Below, in pieces: positions 9,701-21,012 of a stretch of 64,000 nt of DNA. The stretch covers positions 94,172 to 158,171 of the forward strand of contig RWJK01000514.1 of the NCBI GenBank assembly GCA_004335835.1. The letters run 5' to 3'. The notes beneath the pieces were generated by a model. The model saw only the letters and a list, made by a program, of their open reading frames with translations, searched no databases and was not told where the DNA came from. A program made the position numbers and the translations under genes. The first letter of the stretch is position 1. Every line of letters begins with the position of its first letter. The stretch is from Scenedesmus sp. ARA3. Its lineage: Eukaryota > Chlorophyta > Chlorophyceae > Sphaeropleales > Scenedesmaceae.

Positions 9701-12303
9701 AGCCCGCCGGTGTTTGTGGACTTTTCTGTGTACAAGAAGCAGGGCGCCCTGATGGTTAAGCCGATCAAGCCCACCTGGGCGCAGACACCAAACGGCGGCT
9801 GGAAGATGGAGAGGTGCGCTGCTGCTGCTTGCAGGACAGCAGGATGTGTGCAGGACAGCAGGCTGCTGGCGCAGCAGCACTTGAGATGCTTTATAGGAGC
9901 TTTGGGGACATTGCAGCAGCTGGGATGTGCAGCTGTGAACCATGTCGTGGACCTACTGCAGCGGGCAATGGCTCCGCTGGTGCTGAGGAAGCTGGTGGCA
10001 AACCACGATTGGACATCCACACGACAGCTGCAGCCACAGCTGTAGCGCACAGCAGCGCACGTGTGGGCATCCTTCTGCTGGCCTGGCCTGGCTGACTGTT
10101 GCTGCCTGCTGCTGCTTGCAGGAACGGCGCGATGCTGTTTGAGCTGGCAAATGCTGTGAGCCCCGGTGAGCGCCGCTACAACTGGGACAAGAAGGTCATG
10201 ATTGGGCTGCAGGCCAACGAGCTTTCCACCATCCTCGCGGAGCCAGATGCAAATCACGATTTCTACCACGACACATGTGAGCTCGCAGCAGCTGCACTGG
10301 GTCTGGAAGCGCTAGTTGTAGGCCCCAACATAAGCTTGTAAACAGGGAATGGCAGCAACGGGGCTCTGATGTGGGGTTGCATGCGCCACATGTGATGCCA
10401 GAAACACTCGTGGGGCAGTGCCGCTGTACGCAGACACAAGCAGGGGATGCGTACTTGTATAATAGCGCGCTTTTGCATGGAAAGGCATGCGCATGCCAGA
10501 CTACATGTCCACAAGCAGCGAGCTATTGATTCATGCACTGATTCGTGTGGCGTGCTGCATGCGCACTGCTTGCTGCTGCCTTGATGTTGCGCAGTCAAGG
10601 GCCAGCAGGGCAGGGAGGGCTCCCTTGTGAAGACGCTCAAGTGGAGCAAGGCACCCGATGGCAAAGCGTACTTCATCAACGCCACCGTCAAGGACACCGC
10701 AAACAGCATTAATAACAGTGTCAGTGTCAGCATGACCCCGGGAGAGTTCTACACATTCGAGCAGCTGATCAAATTTGCTATTCCCTACATGCTCGGCTGG
10801 GACACTGTGTTCACCACCACCTCCCCATGAGCATGCTGCTAGCCCCATGTGGTTCGGCGTGTTGTCTGCGGTGGGGCATGCGGCATGTACCTTGCTGATG
10901 GATCATGTCTGCTTATGCGTGTCTTTGCAAGCCGTGCTTGCACCATACACCCGAATCGCTAGCGTAACAGCCAGCCAGCTGGGCAGCTTTGCTTGATGGC
11001 TGTTGGCCATGCGATTAGTGTGTCTCAGCCGCCTGTGGTATGCCCAATACACTGCAGCAATGCATGCGCAGCTTGGTTGCGGCTGTGAATAAGTAACGCA
11101 TCGAGCCGCAAGTGCATGGACAAGGCTGCATGCAGCACTTTAGCAGTTGCTGAAGCGTTGGGACGCCTTGTTGCTGTCAGGTGCTGTGCTATCTGTGAGC
11201 ACATCTGCGGTCGTGCTATGACCGACCCCGCAATCAGTGCTGTGCACACTTCAAAACTGGATTGGAAAGTACAAGCTGGTGCGCATGTACATTACCAGCA
11301 TGGTTTTCCCGTCACGTTTATTAAGTGGAGTGTGTGGTCCAGGTTGTTGATTGTGGGTTCACACAGCTTGGCGCACGGACCAGATTTCATCTGGTTTGCA
11401 TAGTGTTCAGTTGGGTCGCCTGTGATGCAGTGTCTATGGGGTGTGCTGCTTGTTTGCTGACGGGCTTGCAGCACAATGTACATTAGTGTTGGTGGTGCCA
11501 CTGCTGTGCTTGTTTTGGCTTGTTCCCTGTGTGCATTCAGCTCGCACTATCAGTGTTCACCGCATGTCGGGGGTCAACCGCCAAGCTTTGTACTGTGTGC
11601 TGAGCTCCGCTTGGGTGCTGATGCACTGTGCTGCCATTGACTGCTGCCAACCTGGCAGGTTGCACTTGCGGCAATTGCGTACTGTGTGCGTACTGTGTGC
11701 ATACAATGCAGCTTGCAAGCTGCATTGTATGCATGGTATGCGAGTGCTGGCTGCTAGCCAAGGGCATCAAGTATTGAATCTGGTGCAGCAACTCTTCACG
11801 CACCATCCAGGTGCAGTGCTGGCGCAGCCTGATGCGTATGTGGCTGTGGAGCTGCAGTAACACTTCATCTGTTGGCACGGGCATGTGCATGGTGGGCAAT
11901 GCATGCGCAAGTCGCTGCATCAGCTTGTGGCGGTTGCGTGCTTGACTCAAGCTGGCTGCCAGTGGTGTTTGTAACTTCAACAAGGAATACGTGCATAGGC
12001 GCATCAGGCAGCAGATCCTGCCCGGATTTTGTATCGCTAAGGTAACAGCAGTCGCGCAGTGCCTGGCTAGCACTATAGTGCAGAAGCGTGCCTGGCTAGC
12101 ACTATAGTGCAGAAGCGGCATGCTGACACAGATGTGGGCGCAAGTCATGTGGCACAGCAGGTCTCAACATACAATCATTGCAGTAATTGCTGTGGCAACC
12201 AGTGCTCCTGCAGTGTGCACCCACCTGACGGCCATCATAGACAGCAGCCCTGTGCCAGCGCCAATGTCCAGCACGTGCACTTCAGCATCATAAATATCAT
12301 CAT

Positions 12304-12335
<32 letters not shown>

Positions 12336-12693
12336 TTAGTGTGCTGCACGGCCCGCTGCTGGCGCTGCGCTGCTACTGCCCGCCTGCAAAACACACAGCA
12401 GCAAAGCAGCACAGCCAACTCAGTTGATGGTACGTGTCGTGCATGCAGCGGGCTGTTGGTTCAAGGGTGACAGCAGCAACACGCACAGCCGAGCCAGCAC
12501 TGATTGCACTGTTACAAGCCGCTCAACCTGACTGCTCAGCCAGCACCAGCAGTACACATGGATACAACCTCACCCGATGGCTGCATCGTAAGCGCTGTTG
12601 CGGGCCTCATCGCCCAGCATGTCAAAGTGCCAGCGAGGCAGCATCGCGTGACGAGGCACACCATGCGGCGACCATGTGTAGCCACACAGTGCA

Positions 12694-12782
<89 letters not shown>

Positions 12783-15700
12783 GCTGCAGCAAGTCGGATG
12801 AGGTGTTTGGCTTGAGGGTGTTGCGCTGTCAAGCCTGGCGGGTGGCTGCGCAGCTGGTGTGCAAGCAGCAGCAGAGAAATGCAAGCGCAGCTGCTGCACC
12901 ACGCTTGTGTGCACGGTCGCCTGTGAGACAGCAGCCTTGCTGCGGGGGCGCTGCCTTTCCTGCCGCTGCTGAGGGAAAAGGTCTGCAGCTAAAGCATGTT
13001 CTAGGTAGTACAGACCTAGCCCGAAGCTGTTGCTGACCGCTGTTGGCGCATCCTCAGCGCTGCCACTGCTGCTGCTGCTGCCATCGCCATTGCTAGCTTT
13101 CCTCAATGGCGGGCTCCCAATGCCGGCTGTGTGCTCTTGACAGGGACTGCTTGGCAGGGTGTTGGGCCCTGTGCTGACTGATGCGCCTCCCTGAGCATGC
13201 AGCTCAAACCAGACCAGCAGCGCATCACAGTCACCATGAAGCTCTGTGCTGCTGCTGCTGCTGCTGTTGGTGCTGCAGTAGGTTGCGGCAGAGCCGCCAG
13301 CAGCAGCTGTGTGCTGCCTGAGGTCAAAGGAAAGCAACTCAAATGGAGCGGACGCCGATTGGAAGCAGCGTGGCCTGCAGAATGCAATGCAAGGCGCAGC
13401 AAACGTGTCAGCATCAGGCTAGTGCTCACGATCGGCGCTGCTTCACGTGACAGCTGCAGTGCAGCGTACAGCTATGCTAGGAGCGCAAAACAGCATGCCG
13501 GCCCACCTGCCATGCTCAATGCGCTCGATGGTCGGGTTCCACTTGTACTTGTTGACAGGCGACAGGTCAAAGCCTGACACGTGCTGAGTCAGCGTAGTGT
13601 TGACCAGCCGCCCCTGGAGCTTAATGCAGCTGGGCACTGCCAGCGCATCAGGTGTGATGAGGCCCTGGGTTGCAGCAGCCTGCAGGGTGGGCAGCAGGCC
13701 CTGGCCCAGCATGCTGCATGCAGCAGGGGTTGTCATCACACAGCTTAAGGTTACTGACTGGTGGTGCCAAGGGCGCGGTTGATGCAGTGCACATGCCCAT
13801 GGTGTTGAAGCAGAGTGACATGTTTAGTAGTAATGGTGGCATGTTTGCAGCGCAAGAGCATGACCAGCTGGCAAGCTTGTGACTGGCTGTAATCTAACGC
13901 AGTGTACGATCTGATGATTGGTGGCACCACGCACAGCCACCGTCCCCAACAACGCACTGTGGCCGCATATGAGGGCACTGCGGCTGCTGTTTCACCTGTA
14001 GTCCAGCAGGTCAGTTACCACAATGTCTGCTTGGTGGTCCAGGAAGAAGCAGCCAGCACCAACAGCGCCAAGCGAAGTGTGCGAGCCAGCACGATCAGTC
14101 TGCCCTTGTGGCTGCTGCTCCTGCTGCTGCTGCTGCTGCTGCTGCTCGGGGCCCAAGACATGCACCACTGCATCAAACTCCGCTGTGTCCTGTGCCTCGC
14201 CTTGCGCCACTGGTGCTGCTGCTGCTCCCCCTGCGCTGCACGTACTGTTACCAACAGCAGCGCTGCTGCTGCCCTCGCTGTACCAGCACCTGCTCAGTGG
14301 CACCGGCACCAGCTGCACCTTACTCACAAGGCCCGGCTGCTGCTGCTTGTTGCCCTCCAGCAGCTGCTGTGCGGCCCGAAAGCCCCACCTGCCCTTCTCA
14401 ACCACCACCACACTGCCTGCACCAGCAGCAGCAGCCAGCAGCGCCAGCACTCCGCCTCCTCCATTTGACAGAACCAGCACACGTGCAGCCGGCCCTTTCT
14501 GCTGGACTGCAGCTTGCAGGGCGTGCTTGTAGAATTGCAGCAGCGTGTCATCTGCTGACAAAGCCAGACCCCGCTTTGGGCCCTCCAGCTCGGCTAGCTG
14601 CATTGTGATGGCTGCAAGCAGCTGCTGGTACTGCTGATGCTGCTGTTTGCTGTCAAATGCTGAGTCTGCAATACAGCTGAGCAGGCGCTCTGAAGCAGCA
14701 ACTGCAGCTGGTGCTGCCTGCTGCAAGTTTGGCTCAGCAGCCCCAGCTGGGTGAGCTGCTGCGGCTGCACCCTGTGCACCATTACTACAGTCATCAGCTT
14801 CCCCTGCCAGCAGCAGCTTCTCATTAACTTCTGTTTCACTGGTAAGGTTGCTGCTGCTGCTGCTGCCGTTTTCACCAGCATGGGTGCTGTCAGTGCCAAC
14901 ATCAGCGCCCCTCATGCTGGGTGTCCAGGTGGGCCGCCACTCCCAGTCCTGCGGCTCCCAGGCATAGCCAGCCATGCCCTGCTGCAGCTGCTCAAGCAGC
15001 GCCTGGCGGCCAGCAGCCTGCACACACAGCACAATGCAAAACCACAGGGGTTTGGTGATGGGTTGCGGCAGTACCTGCAGCGCCATCGTACGCACTGCAA
15101 CTGGATCACAGCTACTCTCAGCTGATCACAGCTGATGGTGAGCTGTGCCGTGCATCATGCAGCTTGTAGCAGTGTGCCTGCATTGCTGCGTGCTGGCTGA
15201 CTGGATAGTGTGCAGCCACGCTACCACAATACATGTACACAGGCATACTGCATTACGCACCTCGCTTGCTCTGGTGGCTGCCCAGGCAGCATGCTCGGCC
15301 CTGAGCTCAGCCTGCACTGCCAAGTGCTGCTCCTGGGCTGCTGCTGCTGCCTGCGCCTGACGGAGCTTGGCAGCAACTGAGGCAGCCTGCGAGGAAGACG
15401 ACAGAAGATTTGTAATGAAACAGCAGCTGACACAGTATGCATGTTACATGTCATTGGCATTGGCATGTGGCCACAATTGTCATTGTGTATTGGGGACAAG
15501 CAGCAGTCGTTCTTCTGTAGTGATACGTGTTCGCTAGCAAGACGCCTTGCTTGAACAGCATGGCAAGAAGAGTCAAACCCAACATTTACCTCTGGTGCAT
15601 CAGGTGGCAGCAGGTGCTGCAGGTGCTGCAGCAGCTGTACTGCCATGCTGTGCTGCTGCAGGGCTGTCAATGCTGCCGCTTGGCGATACAGAGGCTTGGG

Positions 15701-16003
15701 CCAGGTGGGTGCAGCCTGCAGGAAACAACACAGAGAGCGCAAAGGAAACGTAACTCAAGCAGTAGTTGATTCAGCTGCAAACTACCGCCGGGGGCACACC
15801 GTCTTAGACTGTGTTGGTGCTTGGAAAGCATTAAAGGTGAGTGTTCGTGTTGGTTCATGTGGCTGTTGCTGCTGCTGCAAATCGCCATGCACACCTGGGC
15901 CGCTGCTGTCGCATACTCCAGCGCCTCTTCTGGCCTGTCCAGCTTCAGCAGCACGGCGGCTATGTTGCTGGTCAGGGCAGCCCACTCTGGAGGATCTGAG
16001 TAT

Positions 16004-16043
<40 letters not shown>

Positions 16044-16241
16044 GCTGCTGCTGCTGCTGTGAGGGTGGGTCTGCCAACTTCAACGCTTCAAGGTACAGTT
16101 GAAGCGCATCTGCAAGCGGCAAGCACGCATGTTGGTCAGGGATGCTTTCTTTATGTTGTTGGAATGCAGCACAGCGCGCAACGCTACCTCACCTGCGAAG
16201 TTTCGCGCCTCGAAGGCTCGGCGAGCTAGCTCCTTCAACAT
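6719..16241 (-). CDS. TPR-containing tandem protein arginine methyltransferase (PRMT7/PRMT9-like)
   Basis: Twelve exons (16241-16193, 16109-15895, 15715-15590, 15386-15261, 15017-13996, 13713-13507, 13374-12574, 12383-12225, 9045-8838, 8392-8285, 8147-7713, 7381-6719) keep phase throughout and give 1372 residues. Residues 1-130 hold TPR-like helices (ELARRAFEARNFADALQLY; WAALTSNIAAVLLKLDRPEE; WPKPLYRQAAALTALQQHS). Residues about 352-580 form a degenerate methyltransferase: motif I is VLVLSNGGGG, and the double-E loop reads TDLLDYSMLGQG, with both Glu lost. A Ser-rich linker with about 28 Ser in a row follows. Residues about 825-1152 form a canonical PRMT: LPRWHFDMLGDEARNSAY, motif I VLDIGAGTGLLSMMA (886-900), ribose-binding Glu in TAVES, and double-E loop FEVFDCGLIGEG with E971 and E980 present. 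The C-terminus is Ala-rich. The likely role is arginine methylation of nuclear or RNP proteins, by family. The TPR-plus-two-domain layout resembles animal PRMT9, but here the first domain looks dead, not the second. Intron 8 (9046-12224) contains a Whirly gene on the other strand. Extra 5' exons are possible. Confidence 0.87.
9186..10830 (+). CDS. WHY: Whirly family ssDNA-binding protein, organelle-targeted
   Basis: Four exons (9186-9378, 9636-9813, 10122-10276, 10595-10830) join in phase to give 253 residues. Residues 1-50 are rich in Ser, Ala and Arg with few acids, and look like a plastid or mitochondrial transit peptide (MASLLSCKSAGVARSSLAAA). The Whirly domain starts near residue 81: VFVDFSVYKKQGALMVKPIK, where plant proteins have the KGKAAL motif. 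It continues with GAMLFELANAVSPGERRYNW, then DKKVMIGLQANELSTIL, FYHDTFKGQQGREG and YMLGWDTVFTTTSP at the end. The family forms tetramers that bind single-stranded DNA and protect organelle genomes; plant members also act in the nucleus. The whole gene lies in intron 8 of the oppositely transcribed PRMT gene. Exon 1 has a small repeat encoding LAPQQLAPQQQAPR. The match is unambiguous; only the start and target organelle are inferred. Confidence 0.94.
11698..11733. repeat. 36-bp perfect palindrome
   Basis: The sequence is self-complementary around the centre between 11715 and 11716 (core TGCAGCTTGCAAGCTGCA, ends TGCATACAA / TTGTATGCA) with no spacer. It is preceded by two direct copies of GTACTGTGTGC. 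Confidence 0.95.
12061..12118. repeat. 29-bp direct tandem duplication
   Basis: Two adjacent copies of a 29-base unit begin GCCTGGCTAGCACTATAGTG and differ only at the last base. Each contains the short palindrome GCACTATAGTGC. They lie in the large PRMT intron. Confidence 0.95.
12696..12780. repeat. (GCT)n array, about 28 units, coding poly-Ser on the minus strand
   Basis: An uninterrupted GCT/CTG run lies inside PRMT exon 7. In the minus-strand frame it reads AGC repeats, giving about 28 consecutive Ser in the linker between the two methyltransferase modules. Confidence 0.95.
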
Positions 16242-18192
16242 CCTGACCGCTTGATGACTGGTATGCAGATACACGGGAACAGCAACTCAGACAGAAATAC
16301 TATCGGGGTACGTTGTGTTCGGATGTGGAAGTCATGACATCTGGCTTTGCATCGTGAACATCAAACCGACCTTGGGGGCACGAACACTGCAGGACGACAA
16401 GCAGGAATGCGTGCGAGCCTGAATGTCCGACTTGAGTTAAAGTAGGGCTTGCGACAGGAAGTTTCTGTGCAGACTGCATGCTTGAGGATTGTTAACCTAC
16501 CTGTGCTGCTGTTCAACCCAGTGCGCGCTGTTGAAGGCCGCACTCGCATCTCACTACATCAGTGTTGTACTGCACTTGTCAAGCTCCTGTGTTACGTCAA
16601 ACAGGGCAGTCAAAACTAGGCATGCAAGCAGCAGTGCTACTGCACACCGTGCCTCCAACCTGAAAAGTAATCCAGCTGTGGTAACGCAACCAGGGGTGGT
16701 GTTCAGGCAGAACATCCCACCACTGCAGCGCTCACTTGGTATTTGAGTGAGACACATGGCACACGCAGCAAATGAGATTGGCATCCAGAGCAAGACGTAA
16801 CATCCAGCAAAGATGCATGCGAAGGGTTTTGTGGTGATGACACCACCAGCATGCACCAGCTGCAGCTGACCAGCTAATCCTGCCCCAACCGGCAAATCAC
16901 TTCACCCTTCATCTAGCCTGCCGAGCATTGGCAGTACCATTCAACTGCTGTGCATCAATTCAAAAAGTCAAGTCGCGCGTGTACCAGTTCCCTGCCATAC
17001 ACAAGATAAAAGGAAGCAGTTCTGCAGGGCTGAACAATGTTTGCCTGCAGTGAGACACCATGAGGGGCCCATGAGGCCATGAACCAACCCTACATGAGCA
17101 TGTGCATGCTGTAGGTGTCAGTTTGGGCCGCTCTTTGCTGCTAGATAATGCTCGGTGGAACCATGCAAGCCTGAAGTAGTCAGGTCCGGATGTGCAAGCC
17201 ATGCCCACCAACAAAATTAAAGAAGAATGTCATGGTGCTGTCATAACACATGCTACACAAGCTGCCTGCAAAGTGATGTTACAGGCTCCTGATTTGATGC
17301 AGTGCAAAGAGGCGAGTGCTACATGACGCCACAATCCATGAAAAATAACAGGTGATCAACAGTACCGGCGACCCTCTTTAGAGAAGATGCTAAGTACTGC
17401 ACTGAACGCATGTGTGCAGTGCAAACAAGGGGTGCCCTGATGGCCTGATTAAAGTGCTGTGTAGTAAGCACAAACAGCAATCTCTGCACAATGTAAGCTG
17501 GCTATGCATGGCACTGGACAAAGCTCGCGATGCCCACTGGCGCCACCAAAGCAATGCAGAAACTCACAACTCAATGCAAGTGATATTGGCCTAACATGTT
17601 GACCAGCACATTTGTAACGCAAGCATAGCAGCCCCTGAAGATTGTCAACATGTGCCTCAGGCAGCATTGCACAACATGCAGCTGTAGCATGTAATGCAAG
17701 GTGTGAGGAAAGCATCTGCTGCTGCAATTCATGAGAACAACAGCCACAGCAACCGCCACTACATGCAAAAAAGCATGTGAAATAAGACGCAGCAGCCTGG
17801 CCGCAACAAGGTATGCAAAGGTTTGCGGCAGCACTGCAGCGACTTGCTGGCAGTGGCAAAAGAACGTTCCTAGGCGGCACGCAGGTGCTGCCAGCGACTG
17901 TTCCGAATGCAAGAACTACAAGCATGCAGGATGCAGTGCACTTGCGCAATGATCATGTATGTAACAGCTTCAATCAGCGACTCTCCTAAAGCAAGCCCAC
18001 CTGCAACCGCATGAAGCGATGATGCAGTGCTGTGCCAACAAAACATTGGCAGATTCCACCATACTCCCCGACACATTGCGTGAGCGACAAGCCCAAAAAG
18101 CTCGACAAGGGTTTTACATGCGGCCTTGTAGCTTGCCTGCCTGCCGAACGGCACAATCTACAGAAGCAAGCACGGCAGCTGCGCATGCTGCC
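16242..18192. other. Intergenic, includes PRMT promoter region
   Basis: This is 1.95 kb between the PRMT start codon and the 3' end of the Cys-rich gene. Sequence is less GC-rich than in genes. The open frames (for example 17449-17949 on -) show no family motif. A further 5' PRMT exon could be hidden here, but none could be supported. Confidence 0.55.
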
Positions 18193-21012
18193 TTACAGAC
18201 ACGCGCCGAGCGTATTATCCCAAGTTCCAGCATCACACTTGCACGTGTAAACCCCGTTCACGTCGGCTGGGTCTGGGGCGCTCCAGATGGCGCCAGTTGG
18301 GCACTCGCACTTCTTTGACATGGCATTCCTGCAGCAGCACACCACATAAAGAAGCAGCAGCAGCAGCATATTGATGAGAAGCAGAGGCAGGCAACAGCAG
18401 CTGTAGCTGCAGTAGATCCTCTGTGATGGTTGCGCGTGGGCTGAAGCTCAAGCGTGCGCTGCTGGCACACATACGCTGCATGGAGCCATGCATGTTGATT
18501 GTTGTGCTCAGCACAAGACACTGTTGGCCACGAGCACAGCTGGTGCATACCAGGCGCAATGCGGCGAGGTGTGCTTCTTACTCAGGGCAGGGTGGCGTGT
18601 AACATGCTAAGCTGACACTTGCACGCAGCATGCGTTAGGCTCAATTCAATTCGAGTACATCAACTCAACATGTTTGCCGGCAGCACTCATTGGCTCTCAC
18701 CATGAGACGTTCATCACACCGCAATCGCAGCCAGAGCTTTGCAGGGTAGCACCGTCAGCGCATGTGCAAGAATACACGTCCGCGGCATTTGCGCCTTGTG
18801 TGTAGTCAGCACCGCCGGGGCAGGTGCATGTGTTTGTGGTGTTGCTCCACTCAGCAGCATCGTAGCATGAGCAGGTGCCGTCGGAGCCGTAGTTTGCAAT
18901 TGCCTGCCCCCCTGGGCAGACGCACGCGCCGTCCACCAGTGCAGCGCCATCGTAGCAGACGGTGGTTGTGCACTTCTTGGCGAGGCGGTCGTATGTCTGG
19001 CCTGCCTCGCAGCAGACTGGCCATGTGTTCAGCAGGTTGTTCTGGGTGGCTGAAGCGCTGCAGGCATGCAGGAACAGCAGCAGCGCGCAGCACCTCAAGG
19101 GGCCGGTCACAATAAGTTGCAGCAGGTTGTGAACACAACAGCATAGCTGACAGGACCGCATCTTAACATGCACCATTGCATTCGCTGCTGGCGCCCAGCC
19201 CATGCAAAGTTACATGGGCGCGGCCTGGCACCAGCGCTGAGCAGCACCAGCCGTGCGGCTACCAACAGCAGCTGCGCCCGCTCACCACTGCACGCAGGAG
19301 GGTGCCTTGTAATCATCGTCAGCAGGAGACGCAGATGCAGCCACAGCCTGTGCCAGCCTCCTGCCGCTGGTCCTTCCCCTGCCCCTGCCCTTGCTCTCCT
19401 GCCTGACATAGTAGTTTGCATTGCACAGGCAGGATGTGGCATCTTCGCTGGCAGTGGAGTTGGCCTTGCACACTGTGCAGGCCCTGCTGCCAGACTTGGC
19501 GGCCACAGAGCCTGCTGGGCAGGCCTGGCAGGCGTTAGTTGCGGAGGTGACTGCAGGGTTAAATTTGCCGGCGGGGCACTTGGTGCAGCCTGGCAGCAGG
19601 AGGGGACAGCGCGGGGGCAGTAGCAGATGAGCGTGAGGTCGCTGGTGTGATGGTGGTGATGATGTGGCGGTGAGAGTGACATGATGGTTATGTGTGCAGC
19701 AGCTGAGACTAGCATAGGCAGGCCTTGAGGATGCAGCCTGGGTGGTGCTGTAAGCAGCACTTTTTCACCAAACCGCGCAAGCCCCGGTGGTTAGGCGACA
19801 GCCACAGCATACCGGCGAATTGCAGCCAGGGCAGGTCTGACATCAGCTGCATGCAAGCCCAGCATGCAGTTGTGCAGTTGTGGGTGGGTTACCATGTGTG
19901 GGTCCATACCACACGGCTCACACCTGTTACGCCAGTCACGGACGACACGTCAGTGGCCTGGTAGCCAGCTGAGCACATGCAGGTTGAAGCCGGCAGGCCG
20001 GGGGTGGGGCTGGGGCGCGGGAAGATGGTCGACTTCTCAGGGCACCTGCAGAGTGTCAGCAGCGCAGCGAGGTACAGCTTGAGAGCTCGCTAGCAGCTGT
20101 GCACTGCAGGCTTGGCAAGCTTGGAAGAATATTGACAAGCCTCAGAGGAATGTGTTAGGAAAGTAGGGCACCATGCAAGTGGGGTTGATATGACGCACGG
20201 TGCGGGTGGAAGGTAACCAACAGGTGCAGTACCAGATGAGTATGTGCTACCACGCTGTCCACACCATGTACTGCTGTCTTGTTGCGGACAAGGATAGCCT
20301 ATTGCTGCAGTGTGCATCACATACATGCTCTGCTTTGCGCTACGATCATTCAGCTTACTTGGTGCAAGTTGTAGCGTTGGTGGCTGGGTCAGTGGAGATG
20401 ATGCCATCGCAGCGCTTGCAGCATAAACCCTGCACGGCAACAAGCAAGGACATCATGTGTGACACGTCGCGCACGTGCATAACCCTGGCACATGTCTGCC
20501 GCGTTCTTGCTACACACCAGGCAGAGGAATGTATGCGTGCAACCCAGCCACAAGCTGCTGCTCTGTTCTGGCATCATGGCGCTGCTGCAACTGGACCATC
20601 CTTACGCTTGTTGCAGGCGCATCTGCTTGTGTAGCTGGGGAGCCCAACTGCAGTAAGCCGTGTGCAAATGCAGCAGACATCAGTTGCTCGCCTGCGCTAG
20701 GTAATCTGGTGGCTTTGACTGAGTCCAATGAGCCCATCATAGGCTACATGCATTGCAGCAGTTGTGCATGCCCACACAAGCTGCGTCCAGTGTAACGCCA
20801 CGTACCTGCTTTGGGGTGTACTGCCCTGCTGCGCACGCCACGCAGGAGCCTGTCTTGGTCCTGCCCCTGCCGCTCGTTCTGTACTCGAAGTTGGGATCGC
20901 AGGCTTGGGTGCCAGTGGGCGGTTTGCAGTTGTCGCTGTCAGCCCTGGCCAGCGCAGCAACAGCCAGCAGGCAGGCAACTGCCAGCAGGTTGGCCTTGGT
21001 CGAGGTCGTCAT
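18193..21012 (-). CDS. Secreted Cys-rich protein with ephrin-receptor-like repeats
   Basis: Six exons (21012-20806, 20429-20359, 20045-19924, 19589-19286, 19057-18701, 18328-18193) join in phase to give 398 residues. Residues 1-25 are a clear signal peptide (MTTSTKANLLAVACLLAVAA, then LARA). The rest is built from Cys-rich units of the CxxCxxGxxx kind: CVACAAGQYTPKQ, GLCCKRCDGIIS, CTKCPAGKFNPAVTS, CQACPAGSVAAKSGS, CLCNANYYVRQ, then CVCPGG, CTCPGG, CTCADG and CECPTG units to the end. Such repeats resemble the ephrin-receptor-like (GCC2/GCC3) and EGF-like modules found in extracellular proteins of algae and protists. No membrane anchor is visible, so it is probably secreted to the wall or matrix. 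The function is unknown. A charged insert (ESKGRGRGRTSGRR) interrupts the repeats. An unrelated stop-containing reading of exon 5 exists but breaks the Cys pattern. Confidence 0.8.

Larger units (their letters stand above)
10831..12224. other. Remainder of PRMT intron 8, non-coding
   Basis: No coding segment with a recognisable motif was found between the Whirly stop and the PRMT exon 8 donor. The stretch holds a 36-bp palindrome (11698-11733), a doubled GTACTGTGTGC just before it, and a 29-bp tandem duplication (12061-12118). The long open frames (11441-11860 on +, 11537-12148 on -) overlap each other around the palindrome and look fortuitous. Confidence 0.6.

Noticed and set aside
12536..12832. 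Open frames of pure Ala, Leu or Cys around the CTG array
   Set aside because: They are alternate-frame readings of a triplet repeat. The Ser frame belongs to the spliced PRMT gene and carries conserved motifs on both sides.
6719..16241. Reading the region as three genes (TPR protein and two PRMTs)
   Set aside because: All eleven introns agree in phase, and the SAM motif I exon at 12225 joins exactly to the following PRMT block at 9045, so one gene is the simpler account.
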